The notes beneath the pieces were generated by a model that had not been told where the DNA came from, made no database searches, and was given only the letters and a program-made list of their open reading frames with translations. Positions 1-9,681 of a stretch of 64,000 bases of DNA are shown piece by piece. A program made the translations under genes and the position numbers. The stretch covers positions 1 to 64,000 of the forward strand of contig DASXHZ010000108.1 of the NCBI GenBank assembly GCA_036488085.1, read 5' to 3'. Each line of letters opens with the position of its first letter. The stretch's first letter is position 1. Origin of the DNA: DASXHZ01 sp036488085 (GTDB lineage: Bacteria; Acidobacteriota; Thermoanaerobaculia; Gp7-AA8).

Positions 1-56
1 AGACAAGAATGTCTGCGCTCCACGACCAGACGATTGGAGCGCAGACATTCTTGTCT
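1..56. repeat. Perfect 21-bp inverted repeat inside glmM
   Basis: Bases 1-21 and 36-56 are perfect reverse complements, separated by a 14-base loop. The arms start with AGACAAGAATGTCTGCGCTC. The whole unit is read through in frame by glmM and lies just before the conserved start of its second domain, so it looks like an in-frame insertion of a dispersed palindromic element. Its core GAGCGCAGA also occurs in the inverted repeat at 30835-30884. Whether the genome holds more copies cannot be seen here. Confidence 0.8.
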
Positions 57-941
57 GCGCCCGTACACGAACTCATCGAACGATATGAGCGGTTTCTCCT
101 GAAGCCGGATGTGCTTCGCGGAAAGCGGGTCGTGCTCGACGTCGGATTCGGAGCGGCGTACCGAATCGCGCCCGACGTCTTCCGCCGCGCCGGCGCGGAA
201 GTGATCGTCATGAACGACACGCCGAACGGCCGGAACATCAACGAGAGCTCCGGTGCGCTGCACCCAGAGGGACTGGCGAAGCGGGTGGTCGCCGAGGGCG
301 CCGACTTCGGCGTCGCATTCGACGGCGATGCCGATCGCGCCATCTTCGCGGACGACGCCGGGAAGGTGCGCGACGGCGACGAGATCATCTATCTCTGGTC
401 GCAGCACCTGAAGCGCGAGGGCAACCTGCGCGGCGACCGGGTCGTCACGACGGTCATGTCGAACTTCGGGTTCGAGCGGCAGCTCGAGCGCGACGGTATC
501 GAGCTGTTGCGCGCGCAGGTGGGCGACAAGTACGTGCTCGAGCTGATGCTGGCGAACGATGCGGTCATCGGCGGCGAGCAGTCGGGTCACATCATCGACC
601 GGACGGTGCATACGACCGGCGACGGGATCCATACGGCGCTCGTCTTCGGGGAGATCCTCGCGCAGTCGGACGCGCGCTTCTCGGACTTGAAGACGTTCGA
701 GCCGATGCCGCAGCTCCTCATGAATGAGATGGTCGGCTCGAAACCGCCGCTCGACTCCCTTCCAAAATACCAGCAGGCGCTTGCGGAAGCTCAACAGGAG
801 CTCGGCACCCGTGGGCGCATCCTGGTGCGCTATTCGGGGACGGAGAACCTGGTCCGCGTGATGGTCGAAGGGGAGGATGCGGCGCGTATCCGTAAGATTG
901 CAGAGCACTTACGTGATGTCCTCCGCGCCGAGATTGGCTAA
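1..941 (+). CDS. glmM: Phosphoglucosamine mutase, 3' part (5' end outside window)
   Basis: GlmM interconverts glucosamine-6-phosphate and glucosamine-1-phosphate, the step that feeds UDP-GlcNAc and so peptidoglycan and LPS. The visible part shows the metal-binding loop DGDADR, the sugar-binding loop GGEQSGH and the C-terminal phosphate-binding loop RYSGTEN. The family is usually about 445 residues; about 310 are visible and domain 1 with the phosphoserine loop is missing, because the frame is open to the window edge. The ATG at base 9 lies in the inverted repeat and is not thought to be the true start. Residues before RYERFLL are encoded by that repeat and replace the usual interdomain linker. 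A general phosphomannomutase is the alternative, but the order and spacing of motifs fit GlmM. Confidence 0.88.
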   Translation, partial: TRMSALHDQTIGAQTFLSAPVHELIERYERFLLKPDVLRGKRVVLDVGFGAAYRIAPDVFRRAGAEVIVMNDTPNGRNINESSGALHPEGLAKRVVAEGADFGVAFDGDADRAIFADDAGKVRDGDEIIYLWSQHLKREGNLRGDRVVTTVMSNFGFERQLERDGIELLRAQVGDKYVLELMLANDAVIGGEQSGHIIDRTVHTTGDGIHTALVFGEILAQSDARFSDLKTFEPMPQLLMNEMVGSKPPLDSLPKYQQALAEAQQELGTRGRILVRYSGTENLVRVMVEGEDAARIRKIAEHLRDVLRAEIG

Positions 942-1017
942 CCCTATCCAAAGCCAGAGGCCGCCGCTATACTGCGCCATTCTTTTCAGACCCCAGCGGC
1001 AAAACGGGAGAGGTTGA

Positions 1018-2033
1018 ATGGCGAAGGTGCAGGCAAAAAAGGCGGCCGCCGCCGCAAAGAAGAGCGCTCCAAAGAAGAGCAAGCCGGCGCCGAAAAAGAA
1101 GGCAACTCCGAAGCCGGCGCCGAAGAAAGCCGCGGCTAAGAAGCCCGCGCCTGCGAAGAAGAAACCGGCTCCAGCGAAGAAGGCCGCCGCCCCCGCGAAG
1201 AAGAAGCCGGCGCCGAAACCTGCGCCGAAAAAGGCTTCTGTTCCCGCGAAGAAGAAGACTGCTCCGGCACCGACGAAGGCCGCCGCGAAGCCGGCTCCGA
1301 AGGCTGCTCCCGCGAAGCCGGCGCCGAAAGCCGTCGTCGGGAAACCCACTCCGAAGCCCGAGAAGGTCTCGAAGAAGGTTGCTGCAGCTGCGAAAGCAGT
1401 CGTGAAGAGCGTCGCGAAGGGCGCCGCGGCGGTTGTCGCCGGCGCTGCGGCCGTTCCGGCCGTCGCGAAAGCGGCGAAGGTTGTCGAGAAGCGCGCGCGC
1501 CGTTCGCGTACACGCGTGACGTCGAACGGTCCCGCGGTCGCGAACTGGTTCTCGCAGGAGAAGGCGCGGCCGTCGTCGTTCATCCCCGCGCCGCCGCGTG
1601 CCGAGGCTCCTTCGCTCGTCGCCGCGCCGCCGGCGTCGTCGGACCGGCTCATTCGTCCCGAGGAGCTGCACAAGCTCGCGGTGCGCACGGTTCCGGTGCG
1701 TGTCGACGTGGAGCAGGGCGGCGGGCGCGTCTACATCAGCATCAACCCGCTCGAAGCGACGCTCCGTCCCGGCGAAGGGATCGAGTGGGATTTCCGCTAC
1801 CTCGGCGGCGCCGACGTCACGGTCGACGAGATCGTGATCGAGTTCGACCGGCCGTCTCCGTTCGGTACGCTCGCGTTCAGGTCCCGCAAGCCGGGCGCCG
1901 CCCGCCCGCACCGCCAGATGTCCGGCGGCGCCGCAGCATCCTCAGCCGGCAAGCGCGTTCAATACACGATCCGCGCGATGACCGCGTTCAAGACCGAGCT
2001 CGCGAACACGCGGCCGTTCATGAACATCGTCGG

Positions 2034-2037
<4 letters not shown>
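1018..2037 (+). CDS. Histone H1-like Lys/Ala/Pro-rich protein with folded C-terminal domain
   Basis: This 339-residue protein starts with about 160 residues of Lys/Ala/Pro repeats (KKPAPAKK, PKKA and similar) resembling eukaryotic H1 tails and bacterial H1-like proteins, which bind DNA through charge. From about residue 215 the composition becomes normal and suggests a beta-rich domain (VRVDVEQGGGRVYISINP and onward) ending in ANTRPFMNIVG. I do not recognise that domain. A Shine-Dalgarno GGGAGAGG precedes the ATG. The stop codon shares the palindrome CTAG with the stop of the convergent carB. A DNA-compacting role is an inference from the tail only. Confidence 0.75.
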
Positions 2038-5237
<3,200 letters not shown>

Positions 5238-5249
5238 TTACCGCGGCGC

Positions 5250-5255
5250 ATGATA
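5250..5255 (-). promoter_or_regulatory. Candidate -10 box of carB (short-leader promoter)
   Basis: On the minus strand these bases read TATCAT, 12 nt before the carB start codon, so transcription would begin about 5-6 nt upstream of the ATG. No convincing -35 box was seen. The divergent gene begins within 31 bp, so both promoters are packed together. Confidence 0.45.
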
Positions 5256-5267
5256 ACAGTGCTTTCG

Positions 5268-5744
5268 ATGCCTCGGCTCGTCGAGTGGGACGCCATTGAA
5301 ATCCGCATCAGCGGTGAAAAAATCAACGAGATCGTGCGCTCGTTTCGGGTGCCTCCGATCGAGTCGCTGGGGCTCCGTTTCGCGAACGGCTCGCTGCGCG
5401 TGGAGGGGACGATCCGGAAGTTCATCAGCGTCTCGTTCTCGGTCGAGATCGGCGAGATTCTCGCGAGCGGAACGACGATCCGCGTCCCGGTGAAGAGCGC
5501 GTCGGCATTCGGCGCGATCCCGATCCCGCGTTTTCTCTTCTCGCTCGTACAGGGAAAACTGCCGCGCGATCTCGTCCGCTACGAAGAGCCGGCGACGTTC
5601 GTGATCGTACTGGATCGCTTCTTGCCCAATTTCGTGTCGGCCGACGTGCAGCAGATCTGGATCATCGACGGCGGACTCGCCGTGACGCTCGGTCGCGGCG
5701 GCGCCGATCTGCCGCCGGGCGCCATCGGAGGACTGAATGGATGA
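5268..5744 (+). CDS. Conserved hypothetical protein, beta-rich, lipid-binding-like
   Basis: The product is 158 residues from the ATG at 5268 (MPRLVEWDAIEIRISGEKIN); an in-frame ATG at 5250 would add six residues. The later start is preferred because the first would leave only 12 bp between two divergent start codons. The protein has no signal peptide or membrane span. Alternating hydrophobic strands and repeated phrases such as LRVEGTIRKFISVSFSVEIG recall DUF2993/LmeA-like lipid-binding folds, but this is a loose resemblance. It overlaps the next gene by 8 bp, so the two are probably co-translated. Confidence 0.6.
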   Translation: MPRLVEWDAIEIRISGEKINEIVRSFRVPPIESLGLRFANGSLRVEGTIRKFISVSFSVEIGEILASGTTIRVPVKSASAFGAIPIPRFLFSLVQGKLPRDLVRYEEPATFVIVLDRFLPNFVSADVQQIWIIDGGLAVTLGRGGADLPPGAIGGLNG

Positions 5745-6219
5745 CGACGATTTCGAAGAATTGAGGGGCGACGACATCGCGCCCGACCGCGCCGAGCGTT
5801 TCTACGACCGGGTGCGATCGCGCATCCAGGGCTATGTCGACTCGAAGGGGAGCGCGGCCGGAAAGACGGCCGAGTATCTCCTGCTCGTTCCCGACGTCTT
5901 CATTCTGTTGTGGCGTCTCGTGAATGACGCGCGAGTCTCCGGCAAGAACAAGGTGCTTCTCGGCAGCGGCGTCATATATTTCATTTTCCCGATCGATCTC
6001 ATACCCGAGGCCTTCGTCGGCCCGATCGGCTACCTCGATGACCTCGTGTTCGGCGTCTACATCCTGAACCGTGTCCTCGCAGATACCGACGCCGGCGTGC
6101 TGCGGCAGCACTGGCCCGGCAGCGAGGACGTCCTCGCAATGATCGAAAGGGTGCTCGGGGCCGCCGACGCGCTGATCGGGAAAGAGATAGTGGACCGCAT
6201 CAAGCGAATGGCAAAATGA
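5737..6219 (+). CDS. DUF1232 (YkvA-like) membrane protein
   Basis: This 160-residue protein carries the DUF1232 signature: a hydrophobic segment followed by PIDLIPE and then GYLDDLVFG, with membrane-associated helices around residues 45-110. The family is widespread and has no firmly assigned function. The acidic N-terminus is probably cytoplasmic. It overlaps the upstream gene by 8 bp and ends 4 bp before the MFS transporter start, so the three are likely one transcription unit. Confidence 0.8.
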   Translation: MDDDDFEELRGDDIAPDRAERFYDRVRSRIQGYVDSKGSAAGKTAEYLLLVPDVFILLWRLVNDARVSGKNKVLLGSGVIYFIFPIDLIPEAFVGPIGYLDDLVFGVYILNRVLADTDAGVLRQHWPGSEDVLAMIERVLGAADALIGKEIVDRIKRMAK

Positions 6220-6223
6220 GTCG

Positions 6224-7453
6224 TTGACCGAACGCACCTACAAATGGGCCGTCGTTGCCATGTTGTGGTGCGTGGTCGTGCTCAACTACGCCGACCGGCA
6301 GGCGCTCTCGGGAACGCTGCCGCTCATTCGCGATGAGCTGCACCTCTCGCCGCACGAGCAGGGGATGCTCGGTGCGGCGTTCGCGTGGGTGTACGGGTTG
6401 TGCTCGCCGTTTGCCGGCGCGCTGGTCGACCGGATGCGGCGGAGCCGGGCGGTGCTCGTGGGACTGCACACCTGGAGCGCGATCTGCGCCGCGACCGCGT
6501 TCGCGCCGAACTTCTCGACGCTGCTCACGTTGCGCGCTGCCGAGGGGTTGGGCGAGACGGCGTACTTTCCGGCCTCGGTGTCGCTGATCGCCGAGTACCA
6601 CACGGAAACGCGCTCGCGTGCGCTGGCGATGCATCAGGCGGGCGTGTACGTTGGCATCGTCGGCGGGACGTCCGTGGCCGCCGCGATCGGGATGCGTTAC
6701 GGCTGGCGCGCGTCGTTCGCCGTGTTCGGAATCGCGGGGATCGTGTTGGGGCTGGTGTTGCGGGTGACGCTGCGGGATCGGGTTACGGGGTCACGCGGTT
6801 CCGAGGTTACGCAGCCGCGAAACCCCGTAACCGCGCAACTCGCGCGCGCGCTTCGCGAAATCTCCTCCCCATCCGCCATCTGCCTCGTCCTCGCCTTCGT
6901 CTGCGCGAACGCGGTCGCCTCAGTGCTTTTCGTCTGGCTGCCCACTTTCGTCCACGACCGATTCCACCAGAACCTGGCGGTCGCGGGGCTGTCGGCGACG
7001 GTTTTCGCGCAACTCGGCAGCCTCCTCGGCGCCATCACGGGCGGCTATTCGGCGGATCGGGCGCGGGAACGGTGGAGCAGTGGGCGGATCGTCATCCAGG
7101 CGGTCGGCCTCTTCGCCGGTGTCCCGTTCGTCCTGATGAGCGGCCTCGGGAGCTCGCTCACGTTCGTGGCGGCGGCGTTTTTCGGGTGGGGGTTCGCGAA
7201 GGGGATCTATGAGGCGAACATCTTCGCGTCGATGTTCGACATCACCTCGCCCGAGACCCGTGGCGGCGTGGTTGGCCTCATGAACATGGCGGGATGGCTC
7301 TTCGGAGCCGGAACGGCGCCCATCGCCGTTGGGTATCTGGCGGAGCGAGCCTCGCTCGGGTTCGCAATTGCTTGCACTGCCAGCATTTACGTTGCCGGCG
7401 GCCTGCTCTTGATGGCCGCTGTCTTCGTTCGAAGGCATAGTCGCTTCGTTTGA
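6224..7453 (+). CDS. Major facilitator superfamily transporter
   Basis: This 409-residue protein has the 12-helix pattern of MFS carriers. The loop after helix 2 holds the family motif A (GALVDRMRRSRAV), repeated in degenerate form after helix 8 (GGYSADRARERW). The TTG at 6224 is chosen because it directly follows the upstream stop and puts helix 1 (WAVVAMLWCVVVLNYADR) at the usual place. The DRQ in helix 1 is typical of organic-anion or sugar-acid carriers, but the substrate cannot be told. An inverted repeat at 6781-6832 encodes part of the central loop, and the last codons lie in the first unit of the 21-bp repeat array. Confidence 0.85.
   Translation: MTERTYKWAVVAMLWCVVVLNYADRQALSGTLPLIRDELHLSPHEQGMLGAAFAWVYGLCSPFAGALVDRMRRSRAVLVGLHTWSAICAATAFAPNFSTLLTLRAAEGLGETAYFPASVSLIAEYHTETRSRALAMHQAGVYVGIVGGTSVAAAIGMRYGWRASFAVFGIAGIVLGLVLRVTLRDRVTGSRGSEVTQPRNPVTAQLARALREISSPSAICLVLAFVCANAVASVLFVWLPTFVHDRFHQNLAVAGLSATVFAQLGSLLGAITGGYSADRARERWSSGRIVIQAVGLFAGVPFVLMSGLGSSLTFVAAAFFGWGFAKGIYEANIFASMFDITSPETRGGVVGLMNMAGWLFGAGTAPIAVGYLAERASLGFAIACTASIYVAGGLLLMAAVFVRRHSRFV
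6781..6832. repeat. Inverted repeat inside the MFS central loop
   Basis: The 11-bp arms GGTTACGGGGT (6781-6791) and ACCCCGTAACC (6822-6832) are perfect complements around a 30-base loop that holds another GGTTACG. The unit falls in frame in the cytoplasmic loop between helices 6 and 7, a site tolerant to insertion, and encodes Arg/Thr/Gly/Pro-rich residues unlike the rest of the protein. Confidence 0.65.
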
Positions 7454-7737
7454 AAGGCAGTGCACTTCGATCGAAGCAATGTGCGCTTCGATCGAACGGA
7501 CATGCGCTTCGATCGAAGGGACATGCACTTCGAACGGAGCAATGTGCACTTCGATCGAAGCGAGTGTTGCATCCATGGATGTGACATGCGCTTCGAACGA
7601 AGCGACCTGCGCTTCGAACGAAGCGACCTGCTCTTCGAACGAAGCGACCTGCTCTTCGAACGAAGCGCACTGCTCTTCGATCGAAGCAACACGCACTTCG
7701 AATGAAGCTACATGCATTTCGACCGCAGTAGCGTACA
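7423..7737. repeat. Array of 15 in-phase 21-bp units with palindromic cores
   Basis: Fifteen units begin at 7423 and every 21 bp thereafter without a single insertion or deletion. Each has a 12-bp core, usually CTTCG-NN-CGAAG, followed by a 9-bp spacer such as CGACCTGCG or GGACATGCA. Units 9-12 are nearly identical. Unit 8 (7570-7581) has another core, CATCCATGGATG, which is also a perfect palindrome. Units 2, 4, 6, 14 and 15 have imperfect arms. The array starts in the last codons of the MFS gene and stops just before the mraZ promoter. At 21 bp per unit all palindromes face the same side of the helix. No gene was recognised in it, although all frames are largely open. Confidence 0.95.
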
Positions 7738-7746
7738 CATCCATTC

Positions 7747-7786
7747 GTGGAAATAAGTGGACAGCAGTGGTCGACAGTGGTACAAA
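7747..7786 (+). promoter_or_regulatory. mraZ promoter with four GTGG direct repeats (MraZ boxes)
   Basis: GTGG occurs at 7747, 7757, 7767 and 7777, exactly 10 bp apart; the last three are AGTGG separated by 5-base spacers. MraZ is known to bind short direct repeats with this spacing in front of its own operon. A -35 box TGGACA (7758-7763) and a -10 box TACAAA (7781-7786) are separated by 17 bp and overlap the boxes, which fits autorepression. The predicted start of transcription is only about 6-7 nt before the ATG at 7800. Confidence 0.8.
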
Positions 7787-7799
7787 TCCACATTCACTC

Positions 7800-8252
7800 A
7801 TGGATTTGAATGTCCTTATGGGCCATTCGCCCGCGAAGATCGACGAAAAGGGACGGCTCAAGGTCCCGTCGGGCTTCAGAAAGATCATTGAAGAGAAGTA
7901 CGGTCAGGACTGCTTCATCACCTCGACCGACGGCGACCGGGCGCTGGTCTACCCGCTTCCGGTCTGGTACGACTTTCAGTCGCGCCTTGCGAAAGTGCCT
8001 TCGACCTCGCAGGCGAAGGCGAAGTTGCTCGAGCGCGTCAATTACTTCGGCCAGGTCGCCTCGATCGACAACCAGGGGCGTGTTCTGGTCCCGGCGGTTC
8101 TCCGCGACGTCGCCGGGATCGCGGATGACGTGGTGGTCCTCGGCAACACCGATCACCTCATCGTCTGGAACGAGGAGCGGATGAAGAAGCGGCTCTCCGA
8201 CACGCCGCTCACCGCCGACGATTTCAAGGAATTGGAACTGCACGGCGTTTAG
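7800..8252 (+). CDS. mraZ: Transcriptional regulator MraZ
   Basis: MraZ is the AbrB-like DNA-binding regulator encoded first in most dcw clusters. Two SpoVT/AbrB half-domains are visible: KIDEKGRLKVPSGFRK near the N-terminus and SIDNQGRVLVPAVLRD in the second half. The length from ATG 7800 is 150 residues, normal for the family. ATG 7818 (MGHSPAKID) is an alternative that matches the usual family start. No Shine-Dalgarno precedes either. The frame stays open upstream through part of the 21-bp array to an ATG at 7479, but that extension has a repeat-driven composition and is not accepted. Four GTGG repeats just upstream are its probable operator. Confidence 0.95.
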   Translation: MDLNVLMGHSPAKIDEKGRLKVPSGFRKIIEEKYGQDCFITSTDGDRALVYPLPVWYDFQSRLAKVPSTSQAKAKLLERVNYFGQVASIDNQGRVLVPAVLRDVAGIADDVVVLGNTDHLIVWNEERMKKRLSDTPLTADDFKELELHGV

Positions 8253-8255
8253 GCC

Positions 8256-9176
8256 GTGATGCACGAACCCGTTCTTTTACAAGAACTCCTCGAATACCTC
8301 CGGCCGGCGCGCGATCACGGAACTCTGGTCGACGCGACGGTCGGACTCGGGGGACATGCGGAAGGGCTCCTGAAGATGTATCCGCATGTGCGCCTCATCG
8401 CGATCGACCGCGATCCGGTGGCGCTCGAGAAGTCGAGCGAGCGCCTCTCGTTTGCGGCCGATCGCGTGACGTTCGTACGCGGACGTCACGAGCAGCTCAT
8501 TGACATCCTGAAGCAGCACGGCATCGAAAGCGTCAGCGGCGTTGTGGCCGACCTCGGCGTCTCCTCGATGCAGCTCGACGACGCCTCGCGCGGTTTTTCG
8601 TTCCGCTTCGACGCGCCGCTCGACATGCGTATGGGGCCGGACAGCCGCAGCGCGGCCGATCTCGTCAACTCACTCGACGAGGCGGACCTGGCGGCGATCC
8701 TCCGCGACTTCGGCGAAGAGCCGATGGCGAAGCGGATCGCGCGTGCGATCGTCAACGCGCGCGCCGAGGGGCCGATCGAGACGACCACGCGGCTTGCGGA
8801 GATCATTCGCAGCGTCAAGCGAGCGAGGTTTCACGAGATCGACCCTTCAACGCTGACGTTCCAGGCGTTGCGCATCGCGGCGAACGAGGAGCTCACGGAG
8901 CTCGATCAGTTCGTGACGGATGCGGTGAGCGTCGCGGAAAGAGGCGCTCGCGTGGCGGTCATCTCGTTCCACTCGCTCGAGGATCGCATCGTCAAGCGCG
9001 CGTTCCGTCGCCTCAAAGGCGAGTGCGTCTGTCCGCCGGGCTTGCCGGTGTGCGGATGCGGCGTGCAGGAGATCGTGAAGGTCCTGACGGGCCGGCCGTT
9101 GACTGCTTCAGATGAGGAAGTGAATCGCAATCCGCGATCGCGCAGCGCGAAGCTGCGGGTCGCGGAGAGGTTGTGA
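8256..9176 (+). CDS. rsmH: 16S rRNA (cytosine-1402-N4)-methyltransferase
   Basis: RsmH methylates N4 of C1402 in 16S rRNA. The SAM-binding motif DATVGLGGHAEGLL, the acidic DRDP after strand 2, and the C-terminal ISFHSLEDRIVKRAFR with NPRSRSAKLR are all diagnostic. The 306-residue length is typical. Translation may start at GTG 8256 or at the adjacent ATG 8259; it begins three bases after the mraZ stop, so the pair is coupled. Confidence 0.97.
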   Translation: MMHEPVLLQELLEYLRPARDHGTLVDATVGLGGHAEGLLKMYPHVRLIAIDRDPVALEKSSERLSFAADRVTFVRGRHEQLIDILKQHGIESVSGVVADLGVSSMQLDDASRGFSFRFDAPLDMRMGPDSRSAADLVNSLDEADLAAILRDFGEEPMAKRIARAIVNARAEGPIETTTRLAEIIRSVKRARFHEIDPSTLTFQALRIAANEELTELDQFVTDAVSVAERGARVAVISFHSLEDRIVKRAFRRLKGECVCPPGLPVCGCGVQEIVKVLTGRPLTASDEEVNRNPRSRSAKLRVAERL

Positions 9177-9345
9177 GCCGTTTGCTCGGAACCATCGAGC
9201 AAGGGTGAAGGCTGGGGAAGGGTGGGTGTGTGCGCGGGGGCGCTGGCTCGGGAGGGGTGGTGCGTGGGGCGTGGGTGTGACGGGATAGCCGGAGTCGTCG
9301 TGCTTGTAGGCAAGTCTTCATCCTTGTTCGTCGGCTCCGCGCATC
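9177..9345 (+). other. rsmH-ftsL gap with hairpin and G-tracts
   Basis: This is the second longest gap in the dcw cluster and contains no convincing gene. A small hairpin follows the rsmH stop (TTGCTCG at 9182-9188 pairing with CGAGCAA at 9196-9202) but lacks a T-tract. From about 9203 to 9283 the plus strand holds many runs of three to five G (for example GGGGAAGGGTGGG), enough to form G-quadruplexes in DNA or mRNA. Confidence 0.6.
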
Positions 9346-9681
9346 ATGTACGCACAGAAACGTCCGATCGAGAACGCACACATCGTCCGGGAGCGGGACC
9401 GCCGCCGCTTCCGTGAGCTGCTGGCTGTCCTCTCGCTCGGCATCCCGATCGGCGCTTTTCTCCTCCTCTTCACCTGGCAAAACCTCGAGGTGATCCGCCT
9501 CGGGCGCGAGGCGACGCACCTCCAGGAGCAGCGCAAGCAGATCGAGGACGCCAACAAGTCGCTCCAGCTCGAGCTCGACCGCCTTACCGCGCTCGATGCC
9601 GTCGAGAAGAAAGCGCAGTCACTCGGATTCGAGCCGGCCGACCCGCGCGCCGTGGTGACGGTGCAGCAGGCGAAGCCATGA
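9346..9681 (+). CDS. ftsL: Cell division protein FtsL
   Basis: The 111-residue product has the FtsL/DivIC layout: a short basic cytoplasmic N-terminus, one membrane span (LLAVLSLGIPIGAFLLLFTW, about residues 25-44) and a periplasmic coiled coil rich in Leu, Glu and Gln (ATHLQEQRKQIEDANKSLQL). It would bridge FtsQ to the septal synthase pair FtsW/FtsI. Sequence conservation in this family is low, so the call leans on topology and on its place between rsmH and ftsI. The stop overlaps the ftsI start by ATGA. Confidence 0.88.
   Translation: MYAQKRPIENAHIVRERDRRRFRELLAVLSLGIPIGAFLLLFTWQNLEVIRLGREATHLQEQRKQIEDANKSLQLELDRLTALDAVEKKAQSLGFEPADPRAVVTVQQAKP

Noticed and set aside
967..1911. 314-residue minus-strand Arg/Leu-rich ORF
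   Set aside because: It is the antisense shadow of the Lys/Ala/Pro-rich H1-like gene, whose repetitive codons leave other frames open.
7423..7737. CRISPR array
   Set aside because: Repeats are 21 bp in total with 9-bp, mutually similar spacers, far too short for a CRISPR, and no cas genes are near.
6920..7744. Minus-strand coiled-coil gene covering the 21-bp array
   Set aside because: The heptads are attractive, but more than half of the frame is antisense to the MFS gene with shadow-like composition, and no ribosome site or terminator is seen. Kept only as a finding.
9222..9416. 64-residue ORF in the rsmH-ftsL gap
   Set aside because: Its Gly/Cys-rich sequence follows from G-tracts and it overlaps ftsL in another frame.
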